Counted from the first letter of the stretch, positions 1 to 10,218 are shown. The stretch is DNA of 62,212 bases from Staphylococcus caprae (GCF_002902725.1 NZ_PPRT01000002.1:1-62212); one strand, 5' to 3'. The notes: generated from the letters alone by a model not told the origin. Made by a program: numbers and translations.

Positions 1-187
1 AAAAATTAAAATAATAAGGATTATGTTAGAAAGTTGAGTGTTATTTCAATAAAATAGAAATGTATTAGTTTATATCGAATGTCGCATTTTTAAGTAACAG
101 ACGAAAGGATAAAAAGTTCTATTAATGATTTATTTGTTATCATGTATTGTAAGGTGAATATTCAAAATTTTAAGAGGAGGTAATTTT

Positions 188-781
188 ATGAACCAATCTA
201 CATTTGAAAAATTAATAAATGATTATAAAAATCTAAGGTATAAAAAAGAAACTACAGCGATTAAATATAGCGGGGTCTTTAACAAAGTTAATATAAATAT
301 ATACTTTGATGCTTGGGATGATGAAAATTATAATTTTCAATTAATTCTCCATAATAATAAAGATTACTATTTAACTAATTTAAATATAGTAGATGGCGAA
401 TTTTCATCTAAATACTTGATTAACCTTCCTTGTAACTTAAAACACTCCATTTCATCAAACTATAATCTAGATAAATTTTATTTAAAAGTTGAAGATATTA
501 TTAATAACAACCAACATTATCCAGTTAATTATAATAAAGATTCCTTAATGATTAACACAAAAAAATTCAATCCTCCTAAAGAAGAAATGTATATAAAAGG
601 TCTGTCTCATAAAAATATGACAAATAATATGTATAAATGGGCTAAGAATAATCTTAATATATCTATAAAAACTTTAGATTTAATTAAGTATAGTCATTTA
701 ACATTAGTTAGAACAAATGATATAACTAAAAGAAAAAAGTTAAAAGTCATTTTAAAAAAATTCAATATTAATAGCAACTAA
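188..781 (+). CDS. Unrecognised 197-residue protein
   Basis: I do not recognise this protein. It has no signal peptide and no membrane segment. It is rich in Asn, Lys, Tyr and Ile, with a basic C-terminal end (KRKKLKVILKK), so it is probably cytosolic and may bind nucleic acid; that last point is only inference. The start is well supported: an AGGAGG-type ribosome site lies about 8 nt before the ATG. It converges on hsdR and shares a bidirectional terminator with it. Its AT content is higher than that of the core genes, as expected of a gene in the SCC integration region. A possible relation to uncharacterised phage-defence-associated DUF families came to mind but I cannot support it. Confidence 0.75.
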   Translation: MNQSTFEKLINDYKNLRYKKETTAIKYSGVFNKVNINIYFDAWDDENYNFQLILHNNKDYYLTNLNIVDGEFSSKYLINLPCNLKHSISSNYNLDKFYLKVEDIINNNQHYPVNYNKDSLMINTKKFNPPKEEMYIKGLSHKNMTNNMYKWAKNNLNISIKTLDLIKYSHLTLVRTNDITKRKKLKVILKKFNINSN

Positions 782-784
782 ATT

Positions 785-826
785 AAAAAGCATCCTCTAC
801 CATGAAGCGGAGGATGCTCTATTAGT
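785..826. terminator. Bidirectional intrinsic terminator
   Basis: A 9-bp stem (AGCATCCTC / GAGGATGCT) is flanked by A-rich sequence on the left and a T-run on the right, so it can end both the plus-strand gene and the minus-strand hsdR operon. Confidence 0.85.
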
Positions 827-829
827 TTT

Positions 830-3800
830 TTATAGATTACTAGCCATAAGTTCTGCTTGTTCTACGACCTGTTCTACAGCCATTTTTTGTAAATCAGGTG
901 GATAACCGTATTTTTTAAGTAAATGTCTGACAGATACTCGCATTCTAGCTTTTGCACTACCACGTTTAGACCAATCGACACCCATATTTTCTTTCACTGT
1001 TTTAGTTAGCTCATGCGCAATAGCACGAAGCTCTTTATCTCCCATAGCTTCTTTCGCTGTTTCATGTGAAGCTAAAGCGTCGTAAAAAGCAATCTCTTCT
1101 GAATTTAGTCCTAATTCATTACCTCTTTGTTGCTCCTCTTTAATATCTTTAGCTAGTTGAATGAGTTCTTCAATCACTTTAGATGTTTCAATGGATCGAC
1201 TGTTGTACTTGTTAATCGAATTCCCTAACATTTCAGAAAAACGTTTAGATACAGTCGCATTGGTTTTCATCAATGATTTGACTTGTCCTTTAAGTAATCG
1301 ATTTAAAAGTTCAACTGCCACATTTTTCTGTTTCAATCCTTCTACATCTTTTAAGAAATCATCTGAAAGAATTGATAAATCGGGTTGTTCAAGACCTAAA
1401 GTTTTATAAACATCAATCACATCTTCTGTAACCACTGATTGTGAAACAAGTTGATTGATCTCTGCTTCAACTTCAGCAGGTGTTTTATTTACTTTTCCTG
1501 CTTTAGGAGGTTGTAATAACTTAACAAGTCCTGCTTTAACTGCTTTGAAGAAGGCAATTTCATCATTCAAATCTTGAGCTGTCGGTTCTGTAGCACAAAG
1601 GGCAAATGCCTTACTTAATTCCGTTACCGTTTTAATAAAGCGTTGACGTTCCTCTTCACCTAAACCAATTACGTAGTCCATTGTATCTGAAATCGTATAA
1701 TAACGTTCAGACTTTTTCTCTGAATTAAATTTAGAATAATCAAGATTATATAACATGTCTTGAATAACATCATACTTCATCAACATTAATTCAACAGCTT
1801 TATCTGTATCTATCGCTGTTTGGGCTTGATCTGATTCAGTATATTCTTTAAGTGCTTCTTTTAAACTTTCAGCGATACCAACATAATCAACGATTAATCC
1901 GCCAGGTTTATCTTTAAACACACGATTGACTCTGGCTATCGCTTGCATTAAATTATGTCCTTTCATTGGCTTATCGATATACATCGTATGCATTGAAGGA
2001 ACATCAAATCCTGTTAGCCACATGTCTCGAACAATGACAAGTTGTAATTCATCATTCACATCTTTCATTCGTTTTTCTAACAAATTACGACGTTTTTTGG
2101 GACCAATATGTCTTTGGAAAGAAGCAGGGTCACTAGATGAGCCTGTCATTACCACTTTAATGACCCCTTTATCATCATCATCTGAATGCCATTCCGGTTT
2201 TAGACGAATGATTTCATCGTATAAATCAACAGCAATACGACGACTCATGGTAACAATCATCCCTTTACCTTTCATAGCTTGTTGACGTGTTTCGAAATGT
2301 TGGATAATATCTTTTGCTAATGCTTCAATACGAGGTTGTGCACCAGCAAGGGCTTCTATTCGTGACCATTTAGATTTTAAGCGTTGCTTTACATCATCTT
2401 CTTGATCTTCTGTAATTTCATTGTAAGATTCATCTAAGTCTAAATTTTGAGGCAGATTTAATGGAATCACACGACTTTCATAATAAATTTTAACAGTACT
2501 TCCATCCGCTACAGCTTGTGTCATATCATAAACATCAATATAGTTACCAAATACCATTTGCGTATTTTTATCAGTTGAAGCTACTGGTGTACCTGTAAAT
2601 CCTACAAATGTCGCATTTGGCAAAGCGTCTCTTAAATATTTTGCATAACCATATTTAATGCCTTCACCTTTTTCATCATATTTCGCATTAAAACCATATT
2701 GTGTACGATGCGCCTCATCTGCCATTACGATGACATTTTTTCGTTCAGTTACGGCTGCCATTGTAGTTTCATTTGCTTCAGGTTCAAATTTTTGCATCGT
2801 TGTAAAGATGATACCGCCTGACTCTACAGATAATAAAGATTTCAATTCTTTACGTGTTTCTGCTTGTTTCGGCGTTTGTCTTAATAAACCTTTTCCTGAT
2901 CGTCCTTTTGATTTAGCAAACGTACTAAAGAGTTGATTATCTAAATCATTACGATCTGTTACGACTACTAACGTAGGATTATTAAGCATTTGAATTAATT
3001 TCCCAGAGAAAAAGACCATGGTTAAACTTTTACCTGATCCTTGCGTATGCCAAATTACGCCCCCTTTACCATCTCCTTGCCCAGATGAAGCTGATAAAGC
3101 TCTATCGACCGCTTTATTAACGGCATAATATTGATGATAAGCTGCTAATATTTTACTGAGATGTCCTTTACCATCATCTTGGAATAATACAAAATAACGA
3201 ATTAAATCAAGTAAGGTTTCAGGATTTAACATACCGTGAATGAGTACATCTAAACTAGCTAAACTTGATGATGATTCAGTTTGGCCATCTTTACTGCGCC
3301 AAGTCATAAAACGATCATAGTTCGCAGTTAGTGAACCAGCCTTTGTATTAATACCATCACTTGTTACGAGTACTTCATTAAATGTAAATAATTGTGGGAT
3401 TCGCATTTTATACGTTTCTAATTGATGATAGCCATCTTCGACACCTACCGTTTCATTCGTTGAATTTTTAAGTTCAATAACTACGACAGGCAAGCCATTC
3501 ACAAAAAGCACAATATCGGGACGTTTTGTATAATCTCCATTGACTATAGTTAATTGGTTTACAGCTAGAAAATCATTGTTTCGTGGATGTTCAAAATCTA
3601 CGATTTTAACGATTTCTACAATCGATTGTCCTTCGTCGTCATAATCTTCGATTTCAATACCATTAATCAAATTTTCATGGAAGGTAAGATTATTTTCTAA
3701 AAGGTGTGGTGACTTCTCTAAAGTTAGTTCATGTATCGCTTTCTCGATAAAACGAGGATGAATATCTGAATTAATTTTTTTTAATGCCTTTTCTAATCGT

Positions 3801-3949
3801 TCATGAAGGACAACATCTTTATCACTTTTACGTTCTGGCACTTGACTATTCGCACTAATTTCATTTCCTTTTTTGTAGTCGTAGCCTAGTAATTGTAGCC
3901 ATTCTAGTGCAACTTGTTCTAAATCATCTTCATTAAATTGAAAGTTCAT
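830..3949 (-). CDS. hsdR: Type I restriction enzyme R subunit (HsdR)
   Basis: Motor and nuclease subunit of a type I restriction-modification enzyme, which translocates DNA and cuts at a distance from unmethylated target sites. The 1039 residues contain, in order, a PD-(D/E)xK nuclease core (Asp145 with the ELK motif at 159-161), Walker A GSGKS (near 304), DEAH (411-414), TGTP in the helicase core, a motif VI-like QAIARVNRVF, and a helical C-terminus. Length is normal and no frame break is seen, so it looks functional. Its start overlaps the end of hsdS by 17 nt, so M, S and R are co-transcribed. This is the last gene of the operon and is followed by the shared terminator. Confidence 0.95.
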   Translation of the reverse strand: MNFQFNEDDLEQVALEWLQLLGYDYKKGNEISANSQVPERKSDKDVVLHERLEKALKKINSDIHPRFIEKAIHELTLEKSPHLLENNLTFHENLINGIEIEDYDDEGQSIVEIVKIVDFEHPRNNDFLAVNQLTIVNGDYTKRPDIVLFVNGLPVVVIELKNSTNETVGVEDGYHQLETYKMRIPQLFTFNEVLVTSDGINTKAGSLTANYDRFMTWRSKDGQTESSSSLASLDVLIHGMLNPETLLDLIRYFVLFQDDGKGHLSKILAAYHQYYAVNKAVDRALSASSGQGDGKGGVIWHTQGSGKSLTMVFFSGKLIQMLNNPTLVVVTDRNDLDNQLFSTFAKSKGRSGKGLLRQTPKQAETRKELKSLLSVESGGIIFTTMQKFEPEANETTMAAVTERKNVIVMADEAHRTQYGFNAKYDEKGEGIKYGYAKYLRDALPNATFVGFTGTPVASTDKNTQMVFGNYIDVYDMTQAVADGSTVKIYYESRVIPLNLPQNLDLDESYNEITEDQEDDVKQRLKSKWSRIEALAGAQPRIEALAKDIIQHFETRQQAMKGKGMIVTMSRRIAVDLYDEIIRLKPEWHSDDDDKGVIKVVMTGSSSDPASFQRHIGPKKRRNLLEKRMKDVNDELQLVIVRDMWLTGFDVPSMHTMYIDKPMKGHNLMQAIARVNRVFKDKPGGLIVDYVGIAESLKEALKEYTESDQAQTAIDTDKAVELMLMKYDVIQDMLYNLDYSKFNSEKKSERYYTISDTMDYVIGLGEEERQRFIKTVTELSKAFALCATEPTAQDLNDEIAFFKAVKAGLVKLLQPPKAGKVNKTPAEVEAEINQLVSQSVVTEDVIDVYKTLGLEQPDLSILSDDFLKDVEGLKQKNVAVELLNRLLKGQVKSLMKTNATVSKRFSEMLGNSINKYNSRSIETSKVIEELIQLAKDIKEEQQRGNELGLNSEEIAFYDALASHETAKEAMGDKELRAIAHELTKTVKENMGVDWSKRGSAKARMRVSVRHLLKKYGYPPDLQKMAVEQVVEQAELMASNL

Positions 3950-5138
3950 CAGTATTCACCTCAACATCATCAGGTATTTCTAGTTCTCCGGACATGAGTT
4001 TAGGAAGAAGTGTATCTCGTAATTCAATTAAATAACTAATTTGGTCCTTTATGACATCAATTTCCTTAAAATATATATTAGTAATTTCTTCATATTTGAC
4101 TATAAGACTATCAGATTTAGGTATAATAATATTTATATTTTTGATATCTTTTTGTGATAATAGGGGCTGTGTAGAGCCTCTATTTAATGATTTATAATCG
4201 ATATTTATTAAAATGAAATAAGTATAAATCATGAACTTAGACTTAATAATAAAAGTATTATCTGAAGGCCAGACATTATTATTAAATCGTTGAATAATGC
4301 CATGTGTACCCACTCTTCCCATTACTAATATTGGTTCTGATTCTAAATAGTTTGAAGTATAACCCATAATTTTACTTGCTCCGATAATGGGTATCTTATT
4401 CTTATTGTCCACAATATTTACTTTATTTCGAGGTCGTTTACCACTTTTGATATTTATAATTTTATCTAATTTACTTATTTTCCATCCCTTAGGTATTTCG
4501 CCTATTACACTATCAATCATTTCTCCACCACTAGATTTATAAGGATTACCATTTTCATCTGGAAATTCAAAATCTACAAACCAACGCTTAAATAGTGTTT
4601 GTGACAGTTCATCAAGGTTTGCTATTAATTTTTTATTGATTTCAATTTTATCATCTAAATTTTTCAGAATTGTGGCTATCTTTCTTTGATATTGTATAGT
4701 AGGAATTTCACATTCATATTCAAGAATTGATTCTTTTTGTGCACGTTGCCTACCAGAAGTACCAGTCATAGATTTTATAATAATATCTCTGATTTTATTA
4801 GTTCTAAATAAATAATATAAAAATTGCGAATTCAATTTATTATCAATGGCTCTTAAAACAAAAAATTCAGTAGAGCCAAAAGCTATTTCATTATCCTCTA
4901 AAATATCAACATAAGCGGTTTTTCCATTTTCTAAACAGGGTGTGATTCTTGCTAACAAGGTATCACCATTTTGAAATTTCGATCCACTCTTAAATTCTTC
5001 AATTGTGAAATTATCAATTTTTTTTTGAAATTCTTTTATATTTTCCATAGCTATTTTTTTAGCTTTAGAACCTTTTTTAAGCGTAACTTTAGGATTAACT
5101 TGTAGAAGTTCTTTCAATTTATATTTATTAAACTCCAT
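3933..5138 (-). CDS. hsdS: Type I restriction-modification specificity subunit (HsdS)
   Basis: Sets the target sequence of the M2S and R2M2S complexes. The 401 residues have the standard plan: N-terminal target-recognition domain (about 1-150), a central conserved helical spacer (about 155-205, including [20 protein letters not shown]), a second recognition domain (about 210-355), and a closing conserved helix with [17 protein letters not shown]. Both recognition domains appear intact, so a bipartite target is expected, but it cannot be read from sequence. The gene looks richer in A+T than hsdM and hsdR, consistent with exchanged recognition domains. It overlaps hsdM by 11 nt and hsdR by 17 nt. 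Confidence 0.93.
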   Translation of the reverse strand: MEFNKYKLKELLQVNPKVTLKKGSKAKKIAMENIKEFQKKIDNFTIEEFKSGSKFQNGDTLLARITPCLENGKTAYVDILEDNEIAFGSTEFFVLRAIDNKLNSQFLYYLFRTNKIRDIIIKSMTGTSGRQRAQKESILEYECEIPTIQYQRKIATILKNLDDKIEINKKLIANLDELSQTLFKRWFVDFEFPDENGNPYKSSGGEMIDSVIGEIPKGWKISKLDKIINIKSGKRPRNKVNIVDNKNKIPIIGASKIMGYTSNYLESEPILVMGRVGTHGIIQRFNNNVWPSDNTFIIKSKFMIYTYFILINIDYKSLNRGSTQPLLSQKDIKNINIIIPKSDSLIVKYEEITNIYFKEIDVIKDQISYLIELRDTLLPKLMSGELEIPDDVEVNTDELSI

Positions 5139-6642
5139 AACCTAGTCCCTCCAATGATTTACGGATTTGGTCTTCAAGTTCTTTAGATTTTGCAAATTGT
5201 TCGCTTAATTCAGAAGTTATACGTTCCATTTTTTGTTCGAATGGCTCTCCATCTTTTTCAATTTCAGTTAAACCAACATAACGTCCAGGGGTTAAAATGT
5301 ATTCATTATTCTTAACTTCTTCTAAACTAGCTACTTTACAAAAACCTGCTATATCTTCATATGGTTTATCGTTTGTTCCTCTCCAAGCATGATAAATTTG
5401 TGCTACTTTCTGAATATCTTCTTCTGAAAATTCTTTTAAGGTTCTAGATATCATATGGCCGATTTCACGGGCATCAATAAATAAGATTTCATTTTCTCGT
5501 TCTTTTTTGCTATTTTGCCCTTTATTGTTACAAATGAACCAAAGGCATACTGGAATTTGTGTTGAATAAAAGAGTTGACCTGGTAAAGTAACAATACATT
5601 CCACTAAGTCTTGTTCAATAAGATTTTTACGAATTTCAAATTCGTCTTTACCACTGGTAGACATTGATCCGTTAGCTAATACAAATCCTGCTGTACCGTT
5701 AGGAGCTAATTTTGAAATCATATGCTCAATCCATGCATAGTTAGCGTTACCTTTTGGAGGTACTCCAAATTGCCAACGATAGTCATCAAGCAAACGCTCT
5801 TGGCCCCAATCACTTGCATTAAAAGGGGGATTTGCTAATATGTAATCTGCTTTCAATCCTTTATGTAAATCATTATGGAATGTATCAGCATTTCTTTCAC
5901 CTAAGTCATTATCAATCCCACGAATCGCTAAATTCATTTTGGCTAATTTCCAAGTTGTAGGATTAGATTCTTGACCATAAATTGCAATATCGTCTATGCG
6001 ACCTTGATGTTTTTCAACGAAGCGTTCACTTTGCACAAACATCCCACCTGAACCACAACAAGGATCGTAAATACGACCTTTATAAGGTTCAATCATCTCA
6101 ACTAGTAATTTTACAATTGATGATGGCGTATAGAATTCTCCTGCATTTTTACCTTCTGCACTCGCAAATTTAGCAATAAAATATTCATATACTCGACCTA
6201 ATACATCTTGTTTACGACTTTCTGTGTCGCCAACTTTAAATGTAAATAAGTCAATAATATCACCTAATTTTTCTTTATCTAACGCAGGACGTGCATATTC
6301 TTTAGGTAATACACCTTTCAATGATTTATTTTCATTTTCAATCGCAATCATAGCTTTATCAATAATTTGTCCAATTTCAGGTTTTTTCGCATTGTCATTA
6401 ATATATTGCCATCTTGCTTCTTTAGGAACCCAGAAAATATTTTCCGCTAAATATTCATCTTGATCTTCTTCATCTGCATATGGATCTTGCTTCAATTCTT
6501 CATACTTTTCTTCAAATGAATCTGACACATATTTTAAAAAAATCAACCCTAATGCTACATTTTTATATTCAGCAGCATCCATGCTCCCTCTTAATTTATC
6601 GGCAGCTTTCCATAAATCTTCTTCAAATCCTAATACACTCAA
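5128..6642 (-). CDS. hsdM: Type I restriction-modification DNA methyltransferase (HsdM)
   Basis: N6-adenine methyltransferase subunit; together with HsdS it protects host DNA. It has the N-terminal helical domain (start of the form [16 protein letters not shown]), the GEFYTP motif (near 175 of the longest frame), the SAM-binding DPCCGSGG (near 200) and the catalytic NPPF (near 278). The longest frame begins at 6663, but its codons 4-5 contain GGAGG, which sits about 7 nt before a TTG at 6642. I therefore choose the TTG (504 residues). The HEPN gene ends 43-64 nt upstream, so one transcript is likely. Confidence 0.93.
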   Translation of the reverse strand: MSVLGFEEDLWKAADKLRGSMDAAEYKNVALGLIFLKYVSDSFEEKYEELKQDPYADEEDQDEYLAENIFWVPKEARWQYINDNAKKPEIGQIIDKAMIAIENENKSLKGVLPKEYARPALDKEKLGDIIDLFTFKVGDTESRKQDVLGRVYEYFIAKFASAEGKNAGEFYTPSSIVKLLVEMIEPYKGRIYDPCCGSGGMFVQSERFVEKHQGRIDDIAIYGQESNPTTWKLAKMNLAIRGIDNDLGERNADTFHNDLHKGLKADYILANPPFNASDWGQERLLDDYRWQFGVPPKGNANYAWIEHMISKLAPNGTAGFVLANGSMSTSGKDEFEIRKNLIEQDLVECIVTLPGQLFYSTQIPVCLWFICNNKGQNSKKERENEILFIDAREIGHMISRTLKEFSEEDIQKVAQIYHAWRGTNDKPYEDIAGFCKVASLEEVKNNEYILTPGRYVGLTEIEKDGEPFEQKMERITSELSEQFAKSKELEDQIRKSLEGLGYGV

Positions 6643-6705
6643 TTTTAATCCTCCACTTTTCAAAATTTACCTATTTTATTATTTAGATTAGGTTTATCTG
6701 TTAAA

Positions 6706-7830
6706 TTATTTAAAATAATCTATGTCTTTCCAATAATCTTCAACTTCAAATCCATATTCTTTTAAATTTTCAATTCCTTTATTAAGTAACTCAAAACTAC
6801 AATTTACACATTTAACTCTGTCAACAGTTTCATAACTATCATAAATATCTGTACAAACTATTTGTCCAGTCAATATATCCTCATATTCAATTTCCTCATA
6901 ATCAGTTATTACTTCTGTAGTATAAGTAACTAAAGATTTAGCATTACAAGATGGACATGTAATAATTTCATTAGTAGAACTAAAATCATTTTGTAACTCT
7001 GCTAAAGCTAATTGATGAGCACTTTCATCTTTAGAATCTATCATGATACCAAATCCCTTGCCGTAATGACTTTGTAAAGATGCTCTTCCTAGTTCTTTTA
7101 AAACCGCAATTCTATCATATTTTGGATTTTTATTTTGAATTTCTTGCTTTATTTCTTTGATTATATTTAGATTTAAAGGGCTTTTCCCTAGTCCAACTAT
7201 ACGACTTAAGTCATATTTGCTTAAATAATTTAAATTTTCTAAGAATATTTCTGCTAATGGTAGTATATATTTTGCAATTAAATTATCTAATGCAATATAA
7301 GTTAATATATTTTCTCCCTTATGCCATATAGAATTTCTTAGTTCGCTTAAGTAAATTAATACTTTTTTATTTTCTTTTATAAAATCATACCCAGATTCTT
7401 GTTTTAAATCTATATACTTAATTAATCTTTCTAATGAATTTCGAAATTCAAGAGTATTAGAATTAATATATTTTTCTTCTTTTATTGGTAACCCTTCAAT
7501 TAGACTTATTAAAAACTCATCATTGTTCGATAATTTAAATGCTAACAGTCGGTTTTTAGTTTTTAATATATCCTTTATTAATAATTCAAAGAAATGTTGA
7601 AAATGCAATATTACTTCTGAATAATTTTCAAAATAATTTCTATTATGATTCTCTTTAAAAGTAAATCTGTCAAAATTCTCTCTCATTGATTGATATGTAC
7701 TAAGATAAGCTTTAATGGCAATTCTAAGTGAGTTAAGAGCTAATATATTATCTTTGTCATCACTAAATTTTATTTCGTTTTTACTAAAAGTCTTATCAAA
7801 CATATTATTTCTCATTTCATTTAAATCCAT
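6706..7830 (-). CDS. HEPN-motif protein with C-terminal zinc ribbon, candidate defence gene
   Basis: A 374-residue soluble protein without a name I recognise. The N-terminal two thirds are helical and contain R165-N166-S-I-W-H170, the RNxxxH signature of HEPN-fold ribonucleases. The C-terminal part has CPSC (292-295) and CVNC (341-344), a likely zinc ribbon. The start has an AAAGGA site 8 nt upstream. The gene lies head-to-tail with hsdMSR with only a short gap and no terminator visible, so it is probably the first gene of the RM operon. HEPN proteins often act as RNases in abortive infection; a role as a second defence layer is inference. It is AT-rich, which fits a transferred gene. Confidence 0.75.
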   Translation of the reverse strand: MDLNEMRNNMFDKTFSKNEIKFSDDKDNILALNSLRIAIKAYLSTYQSMRENFDRFTFKENHNRNYFENYSEVILHFQHFFELLIKDILKTKNRLLAFKLSNNDEFLISLIEGLPIKEEKYINSNTLEFRNSLERLIKYIDLKQESGYDFIKENKKVLIYLSELRNSIWHKGENILTYIALDNLIAKYILPLAEIFLENLNYLSKYDLSRIVGLGKSPLNLNIIKEIKQEIQNKNPKYDRIAVLKELGRASLQSHYGKGFGIMIDSKDESAHQLALAELQNDFSSTNEIITCPSCNAKSLVTYTTEVITDYEEIEYEDILTGQIVCTDIYDSYETVDRVKCVNCSFELLNKGIENLKEYGFEVEDYWKDIDYFK

Positions 7831-8174
7831 AAATTTGTCCTTTCTAATTTTACTATCAATTAAATATTATTAAACTAGCGATAGAATTTAATTGATTAGT
7901 TTTAGTTATTTTTCAATTCTTAGTCTGTCATAAATGTATGCATTTTAGGATAAATTGTTTCTTATTTACTCATTAGAGTTAGAATTGGTTTATCAGTATG
8001 TTGTGTTGATTTTTATAATTTAAAAAGTTTAAATTTTGTTATGTAATATTATTAAAAATTTTATATTGATCTTTTAAACTAGCTCTTTTGAGTACCATTA
8101 ATATCTCGCTTTTAATCCACCCTTTCTCGCTCCCAATTTGATCACTCTTTTACTATGAATTCTAAATTATAAAA
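7831..8174. other. Gap between the HEPN gene and the SCC site
   Basis: About 340 bp of very AT-rich sequence with no open frame. It must hold the promoter of the HEPN-hsdMSR operon (minus strand) and the end of the rlmH transcript. No ccr gene, inverted repeat pair or second attachment core was recognised in it. Confidence 0.5.
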
Positions 8175-8202
8175 CACCGCATTATTTATGATAACTTTCA
8201 CC
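8175..8202 (-). other. SCC attachment site (attB/att core) at the rlmH 3' end
   Basis: Read on the minus strand, the end of rlmH gives TATCATAAATAATGCGG, which closely matches the conserved core where staphylococcal cassette chromosome elements integrate (TATCATAA-TGATGCGG type). It covers the last codons (SYHK) and stop of rlmH. The RM and HEPN genes lie on the side where SCC elements insert. A second copy that would mark the far end of an element was not found inside the window. Confidence 0.8.
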
Positions 8203-8661
8203 ACGCATGATTTTGAAGGCGCGGTAGATTTGTTCGATTAAGACCACTCGAATCATTTGGTGTGGGAAGGTCATTTTGCTGAATGAGAGTGCGTAGTTGC
8301 TGCGTTGTAGGACGTCTTGATGTAAGCCGTTTGATCCTCCTATGACGAATACAAAGTCGCTTTGACCTTGGATCATGCGCGTTTGCAATTCTTTAGCTAA
8401 TTCTTCTGAGGACAGCATTTTGCCTTGGATTTCTAATGTAATGACTGTGGATTGTGGTTTAATTTTGGCTAGTAGTCGTTGGCCTTCTTTTTCTTTAACT
8501 TGTTCTATTTCTTTGTCGCTCATATTTTCAGGTGCTTTTTCGTCTGGAACTTCTATTATTTCAACTTTGGTATAAGCTCCTAGTCGTTTTTCATATTCTG
8601 CTATGGCTTGTTTCCAATATTTCTCTTTTAGTTTTCCAACTGACAGGATTGTAATTTTCAT
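8182..8661 (-). CDS. rlmH: 23S rRNA pseudouridine-1915 N3-methyltransferase RlmH (orfX)
   Basis: SPOUT-family methyltransferase that forms m3-pseudouridine at position 1915 of 23S rRNA in 70S ribosomes. The protein starts [16 protein letters not shown] and carries the SAM-binding knot with FVIGGSNG and the conserved end RGESYHK. The longest frame begins four codons earlier, but GGAGG precedes the ATG at 8661 at good spacing, giving the family length of 159 residues. The gene stands alone with a DnaA-box-rich region upstream. Its 3' end is the SCC integration site. Confidence 0.97.
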   Translation of the reverse strand: MKITILSVGKLKEKYWKQAIAEYEKRLGAYTKVEIIEVPDEKAPENMSDKEIEQVKEKEGQRLLAKIKPQSTVITLEIQGKMLSSEELAKELQTRMIQGQSDFVFVIGGSNGLHQDVLQRSNYALSFSKMTFPHQMIRVVLIEQIYRAFKIMRGESYHK

Positions 8662-8697
8662 TTTATCCTCCATGTAAATATGTATGATTTATCCAAC

Positions 8698-8897
8698 TTA
8701 TCCACAAGTTATTAACTTGTGCACACTATTCCCTCTTATTATAACAATAATATTTATATAATCTTAACTATTTTTGAGATTTATACACATTTTCTATGGA
8801 ATAATCTGTTATTTTGTGGATAACCCTGTGTATATTGTGGGTATTTCTGTGTGTATTGTACACAACTCTGGATAACTATGGACATTTTAGTGGATAA
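8698..8897. promoter_or_regulatory. DnaA-box cluster in the rlmH-walJ gap
   Basis: Within 200 bp upstream of rlmH there are three perfect TTATNCACA boxes: 8698-8706 (plus), 8781-8789 (plus) and 8815-8823 (minus). There are also near matches with one mismatch at about 8827-8835, 8856-8864, 8870-8878 and 8889-8897. The rlmH promoter must lie here too. The spacing and number of boxes resemble the oriC arrays at 37.6-39.6 kb, but this locus is 29 kb away. Confidence 0.65.
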
Positions 8898-9007
8898 CTT
8901 TAAGGTAGTCTTAACTCAATTTTTACAATTAAGGCTCATATTATCTACTTTTTAGACCAACTTGAGTGTTATTTTCTTAAATTTCCATTACTTTTCCACA
9001 GAATTTT

Positions 9008-9047
9008 TCAAAAAAGAACCTACTTAAATCTCATATTTAAGTAGGTC
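9008..9047 (-). terminator. Terminator of the wal operon
   Basis: A 12-bp perfect stem (ACCTACTTAAAT at 9018-9029, ATTTAAGTAGGT at 9035-9046) is followed on the minus strand by TTCTTTTTT, directly after the walJ stop codon. Confidence 0.9.
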
Positions 9048-9068
9048 GGGTGTCTTACTGTTATTTAA

Positions 9069-9860
9069 TTATAGTGTATAAATTGGTGTAGCTTGAGCTT
9101 TATCCGTGTCGCAAAGAAGTACTTCTTTCTCAGTATCGATATCATGTTCATTTAACACTTGGCCTACACTCATACGAGCGAGGTCTTTCATGTTGTTATC
9201 TTGTGATAAATGAGAGAGGTAAATGCGCTTCGTGTTACCTGTGATGACGTCTGTCATTGCAAGACCAGCATCTTCGTTAGACACATGTCCCATATCACTG
9301 AGGATACGTTGTTTCGTCTTCCAAGGATAACGGCACATACGTAACATATCGACATCGTGATTACTTTCAAACATGAATGCATCACTGCCACGAATCATGC
9401 CTTTCATACGGTCTGACACGTAGCCTGTGTCTGTCAGCATCGTGAATTTCTTATAGTTGTTGTTAAAGATATAGAATTGTGGGTCAATCGCGTCATGTGA
9501 AACGTTGAAAGACTCGATATCAAAACCTGCAATAGTTTTCGTTTCATATGGATTGAATATGAACTTCTGATCCATGGGGATACGACTGTCTTTCTTTTCA
9601 ATGGCTTTCCACGTGTTCTCATTCGCATATATTGGAAGATTATATTTACGCGCGAGGACACCAAGCCCTTTGATGTGATCGATATGTTCATGTGTGACTA
9701 AGATACCGTTAAGATCCTTGATATTTCTATCAATTTGGCTAAATAGCTCTTCCATTTTCTTGCCGGTTAGACCTACGTCTACGAGCAGGCTACCTTTCTC
9801 ACTTTCTACGTAAGTGGCGTTACCTGTACTACCACTTGCTAATACACTCATACGTATCAA
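9069..9860 (-). CDS. walJ: MBL-fold exonuclease-like protein WalJ (YycJ)
   Basis: Metallo-beta-lactamase fold hydrolase of the wal operon. HEHIDH (the HxHxDH zinc motif near 57-62) and downstream metal ligands are present. Orthologues are described as YycJ/WalJ, a 5'-to-3' DNA exonuclease implicated in mismatch repair and replication stress. The start is a TTG at 9860 followed by [14 protein letters not shown]; an in-frame stop lies just upstream and an AAAGGA site fits, so no ATG start is available. A 515-bp gap with its own hairpin separates it from yycI, so it may be only partly coupled to walRKHI. Confidence 0.93.
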   Translation of the reverse strand: MIRMSVLASGSTGNATYVESEKGSLLVDVGLTGKKMEELFSQIDRNIKDLNGILVTHEHIDHIKGLGVLARKYNLPIYANENTWKAIEKKDSRIPMDQKFIFNPYETKTIAGFDIESFNVSHDAIDPQFYIFNNNYKKFTMLTDTGYVSDRMKGMIRGSDAFMFESNHDVDMLRMCRYPWKTKQRILSDMGHVSNEDAGLAMTDVITGNTKRIYLSHLSQDNNMKDLARMSVGQVLNEHDIDTEKEVLLCDTDKAQATPIYTL

Positions 9861-10184
9861 GCGGCTTCATCCTTTCTAATATGTACAATCTTTATTTGTT
9901 TGAGAATTGTTAGGGTGTGATGTGGATATGACGTGCGTTTAGGTGTTGTTGCGATTTGTGATAGTGTTCTGGGTTGTGTTTTTTAACTTATTGCACGTGA
10001 ATGTGAGTCATAATTGAGATTTCGAGGTGTGTTGATTCTAATTATTTAATCTCGAAACGAAACGTTCTCTAAAATTCCTTTATATTATACTATACCAATT
10101 TTAGCAGGTGTGTGCCAATTGTCAGTTTATGAATAGTTAGTGACGTAGAATATCAATTTCTGACCGCTTCGTAATTGCATAAAG

Positions 10185-10218
10185 AAACGACCACTCTACT
10201 TCGGTGAGTGGTCGTTTT
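10185..10218. terminator. Hairpin between yycI and walJ
   Basis: A 10-bp perfect stem (ACGACCACTC 10187-10196, GAGTGGTCGT 10206-10215) is flanked by AAA and TTTT, so it could terminate on either strand. It may reduce walJ read-through from walRKHI. The rest of the 9861-10375 gap has no gene. Confidence 0.7.

Noticed and set aside
7924..7945. TGTCATAAATGTATGC as a second SCC attachment core
   Set aside because: It shares only TCATAAATG with the core and lacks GATGCGG; not close enough to mark an element end.
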